From CAZAQV01 sp964487255 (lineage in GTDB: Bacteria; Myxococcota_A; Polyangia; Polyangiales; CAZAQV01), in contig CAZAQV010000013.1 of NCBI GenBank assembly GCA_964487255.1, positions 62,001 to 126,000 on the forward strand: a DNA stretch of 64,000 bases. The letters are read 5' to 3'. Each line of letters begins with the position of its first letter. Position 1 is the first letter of the stretch. Positions 24,715-33,644 of this stretch are shown here, piece after piece. The notes under the pieces were generated by a model that did no database searches, was not told the origin of the DNA, and saw nothing but the letters and a program-made list of their open reading frames with translations. Made by a program: the position numbers and the translations under genes.

Positions 24715-25482
24715 CTACTTGCCAGCGCTTGCGCGTGTACTCGTGTAGTTCCAGCCTCGAAGCACAAGGCTTTCGTTGGGGTGGTCGCCTTCGATCACGT
24801 CGTCTCCACGATGAAGCTGTGCCAGCACCGTCTTACGCGAACGGCTCGAGCGATTGGGGTACGAACCGTGAAGCGTAAAGTAGTGAAAGAAGACGACGTC
24901 ACCGGCTTTCGCTTCAACCGCCATCGCCTCTTCGATCGGATACTCGTCGAGGAGCGCACACGGCACTTCGCCTGAACTGTCGGGCACACGCCCTAAGCGA
25001 TGCGAGCCTGGGACCACGCGAAGACAACCCATCTCATCGTCGGCATCCGAGACGTGAATAATGGCCGCGAGCATCGAGTCATTCTGCGCGGGGAAGTAGG
25101 TCCAGTCCTGGTGCATCGGAAAGGGCGAACCGGCCTTAGGCGGTTTGAAAAAGAGCTTACTGTGGTGAAGGACGACGTCATCACCGAGCAACGCCGCCGC
25201 ACAGTCCACGAAGCGCTCGCTCAGTAGCGCACGCAACCACGTCGCCGAGTACTGCTGCACGTTGTGCGTATGGACGATGGTATGCGCTGCGCCGTCCGAA
25301 ATGCGCTCTCGCTCCTTGCCGCGCCAGGTCGCGTCGATCGGCTCACCGGAGTCCTTAAGTTGCGCAACGATGCGGTCGAAGTCCGCTTCGAGGTCGCGCA
25401 GCCAATGCGCGTCGAACACGCCCCGAACATGGACAAAGCCTCGTCGCTCAAACTCTTCCCGAAGCGCAGCGGGGTCGATCAT
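24715..25482 (-). CDS. Phytanoyl-CoA dioxygenase (PhyH) family oxygenase
   Basis: This 255-residue Fe(II)/2-oxoglutarate-dependent oxygenase has the two-His-one-Asp triad: HQDWTYF near residue 124 gives H-x-D, and LHGSYPNRSSRSRK near 208 gives the distal His with the 2-oxoglutarate-binding Arg. The segment GCLRVVPGSHRLG matches the PhyH family. Members hydroxylate many small molecules, from phytanoyl-CoA to ectoine, so the substrate is open. It reads away from the alpha/beta hydrolase operon that begins at 25529, with a 46-base divergent gap, so it could be co-regulated with that operon. Confidence 0.85.
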   Translation of the reverse strand: MIDPAALREEFERRGFVHVRGVFDAHWLRDLEADFDRIVAQLKDSGEPIDATWRGKERERISDGAAHTIVHTHNVQQYSATWLRALLSERFVDCAAALLGDDVVLHHSKLFFKPPKAGSPFPMHQDWTYFPAQNDSMLAAIIHVSDADDEMGCLRVVPGSHRLGRVPDSSGEVPCALLDEYPIEEAMAVEAKAGDVVFFHYFTLHGSYPNRSSRSRKTVLAQLHRGDDVIEGDHPNESLVLRGWNYTSTRASAGK

Positions 25483-25528
25483 CCCGAAGCACTAGCAGCT
25501 CAACCAATTCTGAGCCAGGCTGTGGCCC

Positions 25529-26410
25529 ATGAAATCGTTACCCACCCAGTTTTGGAGCGACGGGCTCAAACTCGACGCGAATTTCTATCAAGACGAAGGC
25601 TCGCTCAGCGATGATGCACCGGTCGTGATCGGTTGCTCCGGGTACACGGGCCTGATGAACATCCACCCCGAACGCTTCGCCCGCGCGCTCACACCCCGCG
25701 GCTACTTGTGCTTTGGCTTTGACTACCGAGGTTTTGGCAGGAGCGAAGGCCCCCCCCGCCACGTGACCACCGAGGCGCAGGCGCGCGACATCACGCATGC
25801 GCTTGACTTCGTTCGCCAGCACGAACTCGCGAAAGGACGCCGCGTGTTCGTCATCGGCTGGGGTATGGCCGGCGGTCTCATTCTGGAAGCCACTCGGACG
25901 TGTGAGCCGCCCGCAGGCCTGATCGCGATGAACGGCTTTTACGATGCCATGCGCGTACAGCGCGCCGTGCGCGGCGAGGACGGGTTCAAGACATTCTGGG
26001 CGAACTATCAACAGGAGCGTGCATCGCGCACGGCCGAGTCCAAACCCGACCTGGCCGACCCCTACGCGGTCTACCCGCTCGACCCCATCACCGAAGAGTA
26101 CGTCGACAACGTGCTGCGCAAGACCGACGGCTTTAGTGGTGCGGTCAACTTCGGTTTTGGCGAATCCCTCTTGCGCTTTTGCCCCGAACGACACCTCGAC
26201 CATTTGGAACAAACGCCGCTGCTCATCGCACACGGCGCCGAAAACGCGCTCCATCCGCCTATCGAAGCACGCACGCTCCACAAAAAGTATCCGGGACCAA
26301 GTGAACTACTCTTGCTTGAGGACGCCGGGCACACCGAGTGGATGCTCGACGACAATCCCATCTTCAAGCGCCTGATGGAACGCGTCGCAACCTGGATCCA
26401 AAAGGCCTAG
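25529..26410 (+). CDS. Alpha/beta hydrolase-fold protein lacking the nucleophile Ser
   Basis: The 293-residue protein has the alpha/beta hydrolase order: VVIGCSGYTGLMNIHPERFA, a D-Y-R-G-F-G-R-S-E-G strand near 65-75, and a nucleophile-elbow region reading FVIGWGMAGG. This elbow normally reads G-x-S-x-G, so the Ser is replaced by Gly (about residue 112). The late DAGHTEWM gives the catalytic His, and HGAENALHPP would hold the acid region. It may be a non-catalytic or re-purposed member. It is the first gene of an operon with DUF6282, a symporter and a double nitrilase; the next start is 2 bases after its stop. Similar proteins are dienelactone hydrolase or peptidase S9-like. Confidence 0.75.
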   Translation: MKSLPTQFWSDGLKLDANFYQDEGSLSDDAPVVIGCSGYTGLMNIHPERFARALTPRGYLCFGFDYRGFGRSEGPPRHVTTEAQARDITHALDFVRQHELAKGRRVFVIGWGMAGGLILEATRTCEPPAGLIAMNGFYDAMRVQRAVRGEDGFKTFWANYQQERASRTAESKPDLADPYAVYPLDPITEEYVDNVLRKTDGFSGAVNFGFGESLLRFCPERHLDHLEQTPLLIAHGAENALHPPIEARTLHKKYPGPSELLLLEDAGHTEWMLDDNPIFKRLMERVATWIQKA

Positions 26411-26412
26411 CG

Positions 26413-27300
26413 TTGAACCTCAAGGGCGCGATCGACCTCCACGTGCACGCCGCGCCGAGCTTGTTCCCGCGCTGGGGCGACGGCTGGGCCCTTGCACGCG
26501 TTGCGCGCGACGCTGGCATGGCCGGTGTGGTCATCAAGTTCCATCACGGCAGCAGTACCGAACTGGCGTCGGCACTCGACGGTCGCGTCAAAGGCCTGCG
26601 GGTGTTTGGTGGCTTGGTGCTTAACTACTTTGTCGGCGGACTCAATCCGTACGCGGTCGAAGCAGCGGTTGCGCTGGGCGCGCGACTCGTCTGGCTGCCA
26701 ACCCTGCACGCAAGCGAGCACGGGCACAAGGTCGGCGCGCTCGGCGGGTTTGGCTTTCAAGCGTCGCAGGCCAAGCGCAGCGTTTCCGAAGGCATCTCCA
26801 TCGTCGACGAGCGGGGCAAGTTAAAGGGCGAGCTCGTCGAGATATTGTCTTTGCTGAGCAGCACCGAGGTTGTGCTCGCGACGGGTCACGTTTCGTCAAC
26901 CGAGATTCGCGCCTTGCTCTCACACATCGACGCACACCAGCTCTCACTCAAGGTGCTCGTCAACCATTGCTTCTTTCATGCGCCCAATCTCTCCGTCGAG
27001 GACATCCACGACATGGTTCGACCCTACGTTTGGTTCGAGGTCGCCGACCTATCGACATCTGCGCTGGTGCGCGCGACCGAGCCAAGCACAGTCGCCCATG
27101 CCATCGGCTCGGTGCCTGATGCGCAGTGGGTCCTGGTCAGTGACTCAGGCCAGCGCGACAACGTCCCTAGCCCCAAAGCGCTAATGCGTCATGCCCAAGC
27201 GCTGACGGCGGCCGGGGTCAACATCGCCCGTGTGCGCGCGATGCTCATCGATGCACCACACAGCCTCTTGGGCCTCGATGTGGAGGGCGCCACACGATGA
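26413..27300 (+). CDS. DUF6282-family amidohydrolase-like protein
   Basis: The 295-residue protein begins MNLKGAIDLHVHAAPSLFPR. The D-x-H-x-H metal motif sits where amidohydrolases and PHP-like TIM barrels have it, and VVIKFHHGSS and LATGHVSSTE supply further His. This matches the DUF6282 family, whose reaction is not established. A TTG start at 26413 is chosen because it directly precedes the first barrel strand and follows AAAGG. Upstream in-frame codons overlap the hydrolase gene. It ends in an ATGA overlap with the symporter gene, so it is translationally coupled. Confidence 0.7.
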   Translation: MNLKGAIDLHVHAAPSLFPRWGDGWALARVARDAGMAGVVIKFHHGSSTELASALDGRVKGLRVFGGLVLNYFVGGLNPYAVEAAVALGARLVWLPTLHASEHGHKVGALGGFGFQASQAKRSVSEGISIVDERGKLKGELVEILSLLSSTEVVLATGHVSSTEIRALLSHIDAHQLSLKVLVNHCFFHAPNLSVEDIHDMVRPYVWFEVADLSTSALVRATEPSTVAHAIGSVPDAQWVLVSDSGQRDNVPSPKALMRHAQALTAAGVNIARVRAMLIDAPHSLLGLDVEGATR

Positions 27301-28667
27301 GCGGCCCTTGGGCAATGCTGCTCGACGCCGCGTGGATGGCTCTTTTGCTCCTCGTTGGTCAACTGCTTCGAACCCACCTTCGGGTCTTTCAGTTCTTGTA
27401 CTTACCATCGGCAGTCACCGCCGGACTGCTCGGCCTTGTACTGGGACCCCAAGTGCTCGGCTGGATCCCTTTTTCAGACGACATCGCGAGCTACGCCTGG
27501 CTATTGGTGGTCTTACTGTTTGCATCTTTTCCATTCTCGACCCCGCCGGTGCGCTCTCCGCGCGACATCATGCGGCGCGCCGGCCCCACGTTCTTTTTCA
27601 ACATGAGCGCCGAGGTCGGCCTTTTTTCGGCAGCGCTCGTGCTTGGCGGCATTGCCGTTCCTCTGTTCTTTCCCAGCGTCGAAGCCTCATTTCCGTTGCT
27701 GCTTCCCGCAGGGTTTGTGGGCGGCCACGCGTACGCAGCTTCAATCGGCGGCACCTTGCAGCGTTACGCAGGTTTCGAGTCCGCGATCGCGGTGGGCTAC
27801 ACTTTCGCCACCATCGGCATCATCAGCTCGATCGTGATCGGCGTGCCGCTCATCCGCTGGGCGATGCGCAAGGAATACACGAGCTCCGCGGTGCGCATGG
27901 AGGACCTGCCCGAGCACATGCGCACGGGCCGCGTCGCGCGAGATGTCCAACTTTCGCTCGGCCGCGCCACCATCTCGAGTAGCTCGATGGACCCACTCGC
28001 GCTTCACCTCGCGGTTATCGCGGTCACCGCGCTCGCCGGCGTGTACAGCACGCAGGGCATCCAGGCGCTGACAGAAAATGCGTTTGGCTTCTCCGTCTAT
28101 TTACCCGAAGTGGCAACCGCGATGGTGGCCGGCCTGCTGGTCCGCTTTGTTCTTGCACGCCTTGGCTTTGGCGAAGACCAAATCGATGCCGATGTCGTCA
28201 ACCGTATCGGCGGCACTGTCACGGACTGGCTGGTCGGCTTCGGCATCGCCGCCATCAAACTCTCCGTCGTCGCGCACTACCTGCCCGCGGTCGCCCTCAT
28301 GGTCTTGATCGGCTTTTGTACGACGCTCGCGTACGTCCTGTTGCTATCGCGACGCTTCTTCGATGAAAACTGGTTTGAACGGGGCATATTTGTCTTCGGC
28401 TGGTGTACCGGCGTGGTCGCCATGGGCATCACGTTGCTACGCATCGCGGACCCCGACCACCGCTCGGGCACGCTCGAGGCATATGGGCTGGCGTACGTAC
28501 TTATCGCACCGCTCGAACTGGTGATGATCTCCGCGGTCCCTGTTTTCGTGGGTCAAGGCTATTACTGGGAGACGACCCTGACACTGGTTTCTGCTTTTGC
28601 GGTCTTGCTTACGGCAGGCCTACGCGTCGCACAGCGACGCAAACTAGGTCTCGAAGCGAAAGGATAA
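27297..28667 (+). CDS. Sodium/glutamate symporter-like permease (ESS/GltS family)
   Basis: The 456-residue polytopic inner-membrane protein has about 12 hydrophobic segments. It also has the ESS pattern of two inverted halves: an early LYLPSAVTAGLLGLVLGPQV region, a Gly-rich central GGHAYAASIGGT segment (a helical hairpin typical of substrate and sodium sites) and a related second half around VATAMVAGLLVRFVL. GltS imports glutamate with sodium, but members with other acidic substrates exist. The start ATG overlaps the DUF6282 stop by 4 bases, and the GTG of the nitrilase gene follows 2 bases after the stop, so it is part of one operon. It probably imports the substrate or product of the neighbouring enzymes. 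Confidence 0.8.
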   Translation: MSGPWAMLLDAAWMALLLLVGQLLRTHLRVFQFLYLPSAVTAGLLGLVLGPQVLGWIPFSDDIASYAWLLVVLLFASFPFSTPPVRSPRDIMRRAGPTFFFNMSAEVGLFSAALVLGGIAVPLFFPSVEASFPLLLPAGFVGGHAYAASIGGTLQRYAGFESAIAVGYTFATIGIISSIVIGVPLIRWAMRKEYTSSAVRMEDLPEHMRTGRVARDVQLSLGRATISSSSMDPLALHLAVIAVTALAGVYSTQGIQALTENAFGFSVYLPEVATAMVAGLLVRFVLARLGFGEDQIDADVVNRIGGTVTDWLVGFGIAAIKLSVVAHYLPAVALMVLIGFCTTLAYVLLLSRRFFDENWFERGIFVFGWCTGVVAMGITLLRIADPDHRSGTLEAYGLAYVLIAPLELVMISAVPVFVGQGYYWETTLTLVSAFAVLLTAGLRVAQRRKLGLEAKG

Positions 28668-28669
28668 AC

Positions 28670-30436
28670 GTGCGCATCACAACGGCATCACTCACGCTCA
28701 TGGTCCTTTCATGTGCCGCGACCACCCGCGCCCAGTTTGAAGCGGCGGTGTTAGAGTTCGAACCGGCATTGGGGAAGAAGTCGCAAAACATCGAGCGCCT
28801 CGAGCAGGACGTACGCCAAGCTTTTGAGCACGGGGCAAAGCTCGTGGTGACGCCCGAGATGGCAACGACCGGTTACCACTTCTCGCAGCGTGCCGAGATC
28901 GCCGACCTGGTCGAGACGATACCCGGACCGACGACCGAGCGCCTCCAGCGCATCGCCAGACACTTCGACGGTTACGTGGTGGTCAGCCTTCCCGAACGAG
29001 ACGCACGCACCGACCTTTATTACATTGCGGCGGCTGTGGTGGGACCCGACGGTGTGCTCGGCAAATACCGCAAGAGTCACCTCTGGCAGCAAGAAGAGTT
29101 TTGGGCGGCGCGCGGCAACCTCGGCTTACCGGTTTTCGACACACCGCTCGGGCGCATCGGGATTCTCATTTGCATGGATATTGTCTTTGCTGAGACGTCG
29201 AGCGTCATCGCTGCCCAGGGCGCTGACATCCTCGTGGTGCCAACCAACTCGAGCGCGCAAACGGTCTCACTCATGCAGGGCATCGCAGCCCTCAACCGCT
29301 TGCACGTCGTCGGTGCCAACCGGGCCGGCACCGAAAAGAGTTTCCATATGCCGGGCGCGAGTGGCATTTGGGGCCCGGACGGACGGGTCATCGCGCGCAG
29401 CAACGCCACCGACCGCGTCGCCGGCAACACGCGCTTTGTGTACGGCAAGGTTTCCAAGCGTACACGGGCGAAACGCCGTCGTGTCTCTCCCGGTATGCGC
29501 GTGCTCGCAAGCTATGCGCCGATGAACCCAGACCGCACCCGCGAGGCCGACTGGGGCGTCGTCGACCTGCGCGCGGTTCAGATGGCGCCGTCCACGGTGC
29601 CCACCGACAACGCCACCCAAATCGACAAGCAGCTCGCTCGTATTGCCAGGAGCCGCCGCCGAAACAGCGCGCCCGCGCTCGTGGTCTTTCCCGAACTCGC
29701 CCTTAGCGGCCCGGTCACCGCACGCAACGCTGCCGAGCGCGCCACCCGAGCAGCCGAGTTGCTCCCCAGCATTGAGGCGAGCGCAAAAAAGCACCGCCTG
29801 GCGGTACTCGTCGGGACCCTCGAACGCAGCGGCAGCACCGATGGCGGCGGCAAAGGCGCCGCTTACGCAAATGCCGCGGTACTCATCGATGCCCGCGGCA
29901 AACAACTCGGCATCCACCGCAAGACGCTGCCTGGACCGCGCGACCGGCACTGGCTTCGACCAGGCGCGCAGGCCAGCGTCTTCACCCTGCCCGGCGTGGG
30001 ACGCGTCGGCGTTTTGATCGGCGAGGAAGCGCGCAGCCCACTGCTGGCCGCGACCATGGGCGTGCGCCGCGTCGACGTGGTCGCCGTCTGCGAGAGCCTC
30101 AGTCCAGACGAAACGTCGGCGCTCGACGTCGACCCTGGGATCAGCAAAAACGACTACCCAGCAAACGCCGACGTGCGCTGGGATGCGCTGGCGCGTTTCT
30201 CACAAGCCACCACCGTCGTCGCCAACTGGTCCGGCGAGCCTTTTTTTGGCGCGAGCGGCATTTACGGCATCGATCCGATCTACGGACTCGACAAAACGAA
30301 CACAGCGACCGGTCACGCACCGGCCGTGGTTAGCGAGCGCGTCGACCTTCGCAAGCGCAAAACCTGGTGGTTCAACCAGCAACACTTGATTACCTTGCGC
30401 CGACCCGAACTCTACACGCCGCTCTTTTTGCACTAG
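28670..30436 (+). CDS. Exported protein with two tandem nitrilase-superfamily domains
   Basis: The 588-residue protein has a signal peptide (ITTASLTLMVLSCAATTRAQ), so it acts outside the cytoplasm. The N-terminal nitrilase domain (about 25-280) has the complete E-K-C triad: Glu in VTPEMATTGYHF, Lys in KYRKSHLW and Cys in GILICMDIVF. The second domain (about 325-585) keeps Glu in VFPELALSG and Lys in IHRKTLPGP, but the Cys position reads VGVLIGEEA, that is Gly. It is therefore probably inactive or structural. Carbon-nitrogen hydrolases cleave amides or nitriles. The GTG start at 28670 has AAAGGA 5 bases upstream. It is the last gene of the 25529-30436 operon. Confidence 0.75.
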   Translation: MRITTASLTLMVLSCAATTRAQFEAAVLEFEPALGKKSQNIERLEQDVRQAFEHGAKLVVTPEMATTGYHFSQRAEIADLVETIPGPTTERLQRIARHFDGYVVVSLPERDARTDLYYIAAAVVGPDGVLGKYRKSHLWQQEEFWAARGNLGLPVFDTPLGRIGILICMDIVFAETSSVIAAQGADILVVPTNSSAQTVSLMQGIAALNRLHVVGANRAGTEKSFHMPGASGIWGPDGRVIARSNATDRVAGNTRFVYGKVSKRTRAKRRRVSPGMRVLASYAPMNPDRTREADWGVVDLRAVQMAPSTVPTDNATQIDKQLARIARSRRRNSAPALVVFPELALSGPVTARNAAERATRAAELLPSIEASAKKHRLAVLVGTLERSGSTDGGGKGAAYANAAVLIDARGKQLGIHRKTLPGPRDRHWLRPGAQASVFTLPGVGRVGVLIGEEARSPLLAATMGVRRVDVVAVCESLSPDETSALDVDPGISKNDYPANADVRWDALARFSQATTVVANWSGEPFFGASGIYGIDPIYGLDKTNTATGHAPAVVSERVDLRKRKTWWFNQQHLITLRRPELYTPLFLH

Positions 30437-30442
30437 GCAAAG

Positions 30443-31453
30443 TCAGTGGGGAGCGGACAGCACACGGGTCTCGGACTCGTGTACCCTAGCCGGCTTCGCA
30501 GCGTCGAGGTCTGCGATACTGGGCGCAAGGTCATTGGCCGACACCGTGCCGCGTCGGGAGAATCGGTTGACCAGCTTTTGAGGTAAGCGGCGACGGACGG
30601 CCTGTCCGATGCGTGATTCGGTACGTCGCACCCAACTCGCCATGCGCTCGACCTGAAGTCCGCGCACCACTTTTTCGAGCGGCGGATAAAAGAACGTAAA
30701 GCCAAAGCCCGCCCCGACCGGTCCCGCCAACGAAAAACCACCGCCCACGCCGAGATATGCAGCACGATCCGCGTAATGACCAAGCCCCAAGGCACCGATG
30801 GCGCCGAGCGGACCACTGGTGATGTTCTTGAGTAGCCCAACGTTTTGAAGGCCGACCGTCACGCCATAAGCGCGGTCCGCGATGTAGCCGCTCACGAACG
30901 GCAGCTGCGCGGACTTCATGGTGCCCGCCGCATCATCGACCGCGAACCCAAACACCGGCGTATGCACGCCGCGCATGCGATAGAGTTTCCCGCTGAGGGG
31001 CGCGTTCGCGTCTGCAAGATGACCCGACCAGTACTTTCCGACGTAGGAGAAATTGATCAACGGAGTCTCGCCAAGCTTGATCCACGGGACGAGCAAGGTA
31101 AGCCCCCCCGCAACCTCAAGACTCGTGCGACTGAGCGTTTCACTGCCGAGAAAGTAGATAACTCCCGATCCCATCCGTTGCAGACCCGCCCGTTGCAGAC
31201 CATATCCGGCGCGATCCACCACCGAACCTACCGTCTCAACACCGGCTCGGGTGGCGCGCCCGGCTCCCCGCGCGACGCTCGCGCCAAGCCCCGCGTGCAT
31301 CGACCAGCCCAGCGTGGGCATCGATTCACCGCCTTGAGCCACCGCTTCGACGTGTGCCGCCCCAGTCACACCCTGCTCAATGGCCGACCCGAGCGTCGTC
31401 CACGCGACAACCCCCGCAAGCAGGAGGGAACACAAGCTCAAGCGCTCGAACAC
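30443..31453 (-). CDS. Exported protein, unknown function
   Basis: The 336-residue protein has an N-terminal hydrophobic segment at residues 5-24 (LSLCSLLLAGVVAWTTLGSA), likely a signal peptide. It is then rich in Gly, Ala and Val with long amphipathic stretches (GLGASVARGAGRATRAGVET), two or three hydrophobic segments around residues 110-125 and 215-250 (ALGLGHYADRAAYLGVGGGF) and a basic tail with many Arg. No domain is recognised. It is convergent with the double nitrilase gene (6 bases apart) and divergent from the phosphotransferase gene. It could be an envelope protein with membrane-inserting glycine zippers, but this is only from composition. Confidence 0.55.
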   Translation of the reverse strand: MFERLSLCSLLLAGVVAWTTLGSAIEQGVTGAAHVEAVAQGGESMPTLGWSMHAGLGASVARGAGRATRAGVETVGSVVDRAGYGLQRAGLQRMGSGVIYFLGSETLSRTSLEVAGGLTLLVPWIKLGETPLINFSYVGKYWSGHLADANAPLSGKLYRMRGVHTPVFGFAVDDAAGTMKSAQLPFVSGYIADRAYGVTVGLQNVGLLKNITSGPLGAIGALGLGHYADRAAYLGVGGGFSLAGPVGAGFGFTFFYPPLEKVVRGLQVERMASWVRRTESRIGQAVRRRLPQKLVNRFSRRGTVSANDLAPSIADLDAAKPARVHESETRVLSAPH

Positions 31454-31649
31454 CCTTGCCTCTCAAGCAACGGTCGTGCCGGACACTCAAGCTTGTTATT
31501 GTTCAATAAATCACGCAAAAACGACGCACGCCAGCTCCTAATCGGCGGCAGCAGTAGTCGCTCGGGGGCCGCAGGGTCCCAGCAGCAGCCGATCGCCATC
31601 GGAAGCCTTGACGCCGCAACATGGAGCAAAGACGTTAGCGGGCGCAACC

Positions 31650-32615
31650 ATGAACGAAGCGCAAGCATACGCTGGGGAGCGTGCTTTCATCGAGCGCACG
31701 CTCGACGCGCGCGTGCCCTCGTTCGAGCACGTGCAGACGCTCTGGAGCGGCTACGGACAGATCGTTCGCGCCAGGCTTGAAGACGGCCGATCGATGATCA
31801 TCAAGAGTGTTCATCCGCCATCACGGGCGCAGCATCCACGCGGCTGGTCGACCAACGCATCGCATGCCCGCAAGCTTCGTTCATACGAGGTGGAGTGCGC
31901 GTTCTATGAGAAGTTTGAGAGCCGAGCACGACCGAAGAGCCGAACAGCACGCTGCTATGCACTTGAGCGCACTGACCACGGCTGGTTCATCGCCCTGGAG
32001 GACCTCGACGCGGCCGGTTATGACGGCCGGCGAGAGCGAGCGACCGAGCCCGAACGCATGCAGTGCCTCAAGTGGCTGGCGGGCTTTCACGCCACCTTCA
32101 TGGCGGTGCAACCCGAAGGGCTGTGGCCCATCGGGACGTACTGGCACCTGGGCACGCGACAAGAGGAGCTCGCAGCGCTCGACGACCGGCCGCTTCGGGA
32201 AGCTGCGCCGTTACTCGATGCAGCACTGAGCCGCTGCGAGCACCAAACCTTGGTGCATGGCGACGCGAAAATCGCCAACTTCTGTTTTTCAAAGTCCGCC
32301 GTCGCGGCCGTCGATTTTCAGTACGTGGGTGGTGGCTGTGGAATCAAAGACGTCGCCTACTTTTTGAGCAGTTGCCTCAGCGACGAGCAGTGCGCGCGAC
32401 TCGCGCCCGCACACCTGGATGCCTACTTCGAGGAGCTTCAGCTCCGTCTCCCGCCGGACATCAACGGGCGAGCGGTCGAGGACGAGTGGCGCGCGCTCTA
32501 CCCCGCCGCGTGGGCCGACTTTCATCGCTTCTTGGCAGGCTGGGCTCCGGGTCACTGGAAAATCCACGACTACACGCGCGCCATGACCGAGCGTGCGCTG
32601 CTGGAGCTCAGGTAA
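31650..32615 (+). CDS. Small-molecule kinase-like phosphotransferase (EcKinase/APH fold)
   Basis: The 321-residue protein has the aminoglycoside-phosphotransferase/ecdysteroid-kinase-like layout. Early it has IIKSVHPP with the ATP Lys, a hinge with GWFIALEDLDAAGY, the catalytic loop LVHGDAKIANFCF (H-G-D-x4-N) and the metal Asp in VDFQYVGGGCGIKDVAYFLS, which fits the EcKinase (DUF1679/DUF227) pattern. It would phosphorylate a small molecule; substrate is unknown. The start ATG at 31650 is used because upstream codons lack a ribosome site and family features. The last 8 bases overlap the 3' end of the Ser/Thr kinase gene on the other strand. Confidence 0.75.
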   Translation: MNEAQAYAGERAFIERTLDARVPSFEHVQTLWSGYGQIVRARLEDGRSMIIKSVHPPSRAQHPRGWSTNASHARKLRSYEVECAFYEKFESRARPKSRTARCYALERTDHGWFIALEDLDAAGYDGRRERATEPERMQCLKWLAGFHATFMAVQPEGLWPIGTYWHLGTRQEELAALDDRPLREAAPLLDAALSRCEHQTLVHGDAKIANFCFSKSAVAAVDFQYVGGGCGIKDVAYFLSSCLSDEQCARLAPAHLDAYFEELQLRLPPDINGRAVEDEWRALYPAAWADFHRFLAGWAPGHWKIHDYTRAMTERALLELR

Positions 32616-33624
32616 CGAGTACGAACACGAGCGTCGCCAGAAGGATCAGCGCCACAACCAGCCCGAAGCCAAACAGGATGCGCACGTTCCGTGGCAGGAG
32701 CCGAAAGGTGGAGAGCGGGTTGGGTTTAGATTGGTTCACTTCGCCCACAGGCAACGCGCCGTCGAATGCAGCTTTCATCATCACCGCGTCTTCGAATCGA
32801 TCATCGGCTTTCTTCGAAAGCGCTTTGTGAATGAGCGCGTCAATGTGTGGAGGGATTTGTAGGTCGGGACGAACTTCCGTGAGCGCTGGAACGGGCGCTA
32901 AAAAGTGCATCTTGAAAAGTTCGGTCCGGTTCTTCGAAACGAAAGGGCGGCGGCCTGTCAGTAGCTCGAAAAGCAAAATCCCGAGCGCATAGACGTCGGT
33001 TCGGGCATCGAGTTTTGCGCCCGAGGCTTGCTCCGGCGACATGTACCCGGGCGTTCCGAAAATTTCGCCCTGTGCGGTCAGCGTATGCTCGTCGCTCCAC
33101 TTTTCCTTGTCGAAAAACTTCGCAAGACCAAAGTCGAGCATCCAGGCGTGCTCACTTCCCTGTTCATCGACCGTAATCAGGATGTTTGGCGACTTGAGGT
33201 CGCGATGAATGATGCCTTGCTTGTGTGCGAAGGCGACGGCATCGAGCACCTGCGCGGCCAGCCGCAGCGCTCGCTGCGTATCGAGCGGCGCCTCCGTGCG
33301 CAGGATGCTCATGAGCGTCTGCCCTTGAAGGAAATCGAGTACCAGATATGGCGCCCGACCGTGCACGCCAAACCCGAGCGTCGGCACGATGTGCGGATGC
33401 GTGAGCGCCCACAAAGCCCGCGCTTCTCTTTCAAAACGTAAACGCACGTCTTCTTCTTCGCCGACGTCGGCGTGCAACATCTTGAGTGCGACGAACTTCT
33501 TGGTGTTCGGGTCCCAAGCACGATAGACGCTCCCCGAAGCGCCCATGCCCAGGGGTTCGACGACCTCGTAGCGGCCGTCGATGAGCGTGCCCTTCTCAAG
33601 GTCGTGCGTCAGGTCCGAAAGCAT
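32608..33624 (-). CDS. Ser/Thr protein kinase with C-terminal membrane helix
   Basis: The 338-residue Hanks-type kinase has LGMGASGSVYRA (Gly-rich loop, about 25-36), Lys48 in VALK, HRDLKSPN (140-147), DFG (164-166) and GTPGYMSPEQ in the activation segment. The last 24 residues are a hydrophobic helix ending at the C-terminus, so the kinase domain faces the cytoplasm and is tail-anchored. All catalytic residues are present, so it should be active. It has no extracellular sensor domain, implying signals come from partners. It is the last of three kinase genes running leftward, 20 bases after the second kinase. Its sequence is less like the other two than they are to each other. Confidence 0.9.
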   Translation of the reverse strand: MLSDLTHDLEKGTLIDGRYEVVEPLGMGASGSVYRAWDPNTKKFVALKMLHADVGEEEDVRLRFEREARALWALTHPHIVPTLGFGVHGRAPYLVLDFLQGQTLMSILRTEAPLDTQRALRLAAQVLDAVAFAHKQGIIHRDLKSPNILITVDEQGSEHAWMLDFGLAKFFDKEKWSDEHTLTAQGEIFGTPGYMSPEQASGAKLDARTDVYALGILLFELLTGRRPFVSKNRTELFKMHFLAPVPALTEVRPDLQIPPHIDALIHKALSKKADDRFEDAVMMKAAFDGALPVGEVNQSKPNPLSTFRLLPRNVRILFGFGLVVALILLATLVFVLVT

Positions 33625-33644
33625 AGCCCCGATGCTATCATGCT

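Noticed and set aside
28403..28669. Extension of the double nitrilase upstream into the symporter gene
   Set aside because: The extension is out of frame with the symporter gene it covers, Arg-rich, and would hide the signal peptide that begins at the GTG 28670.
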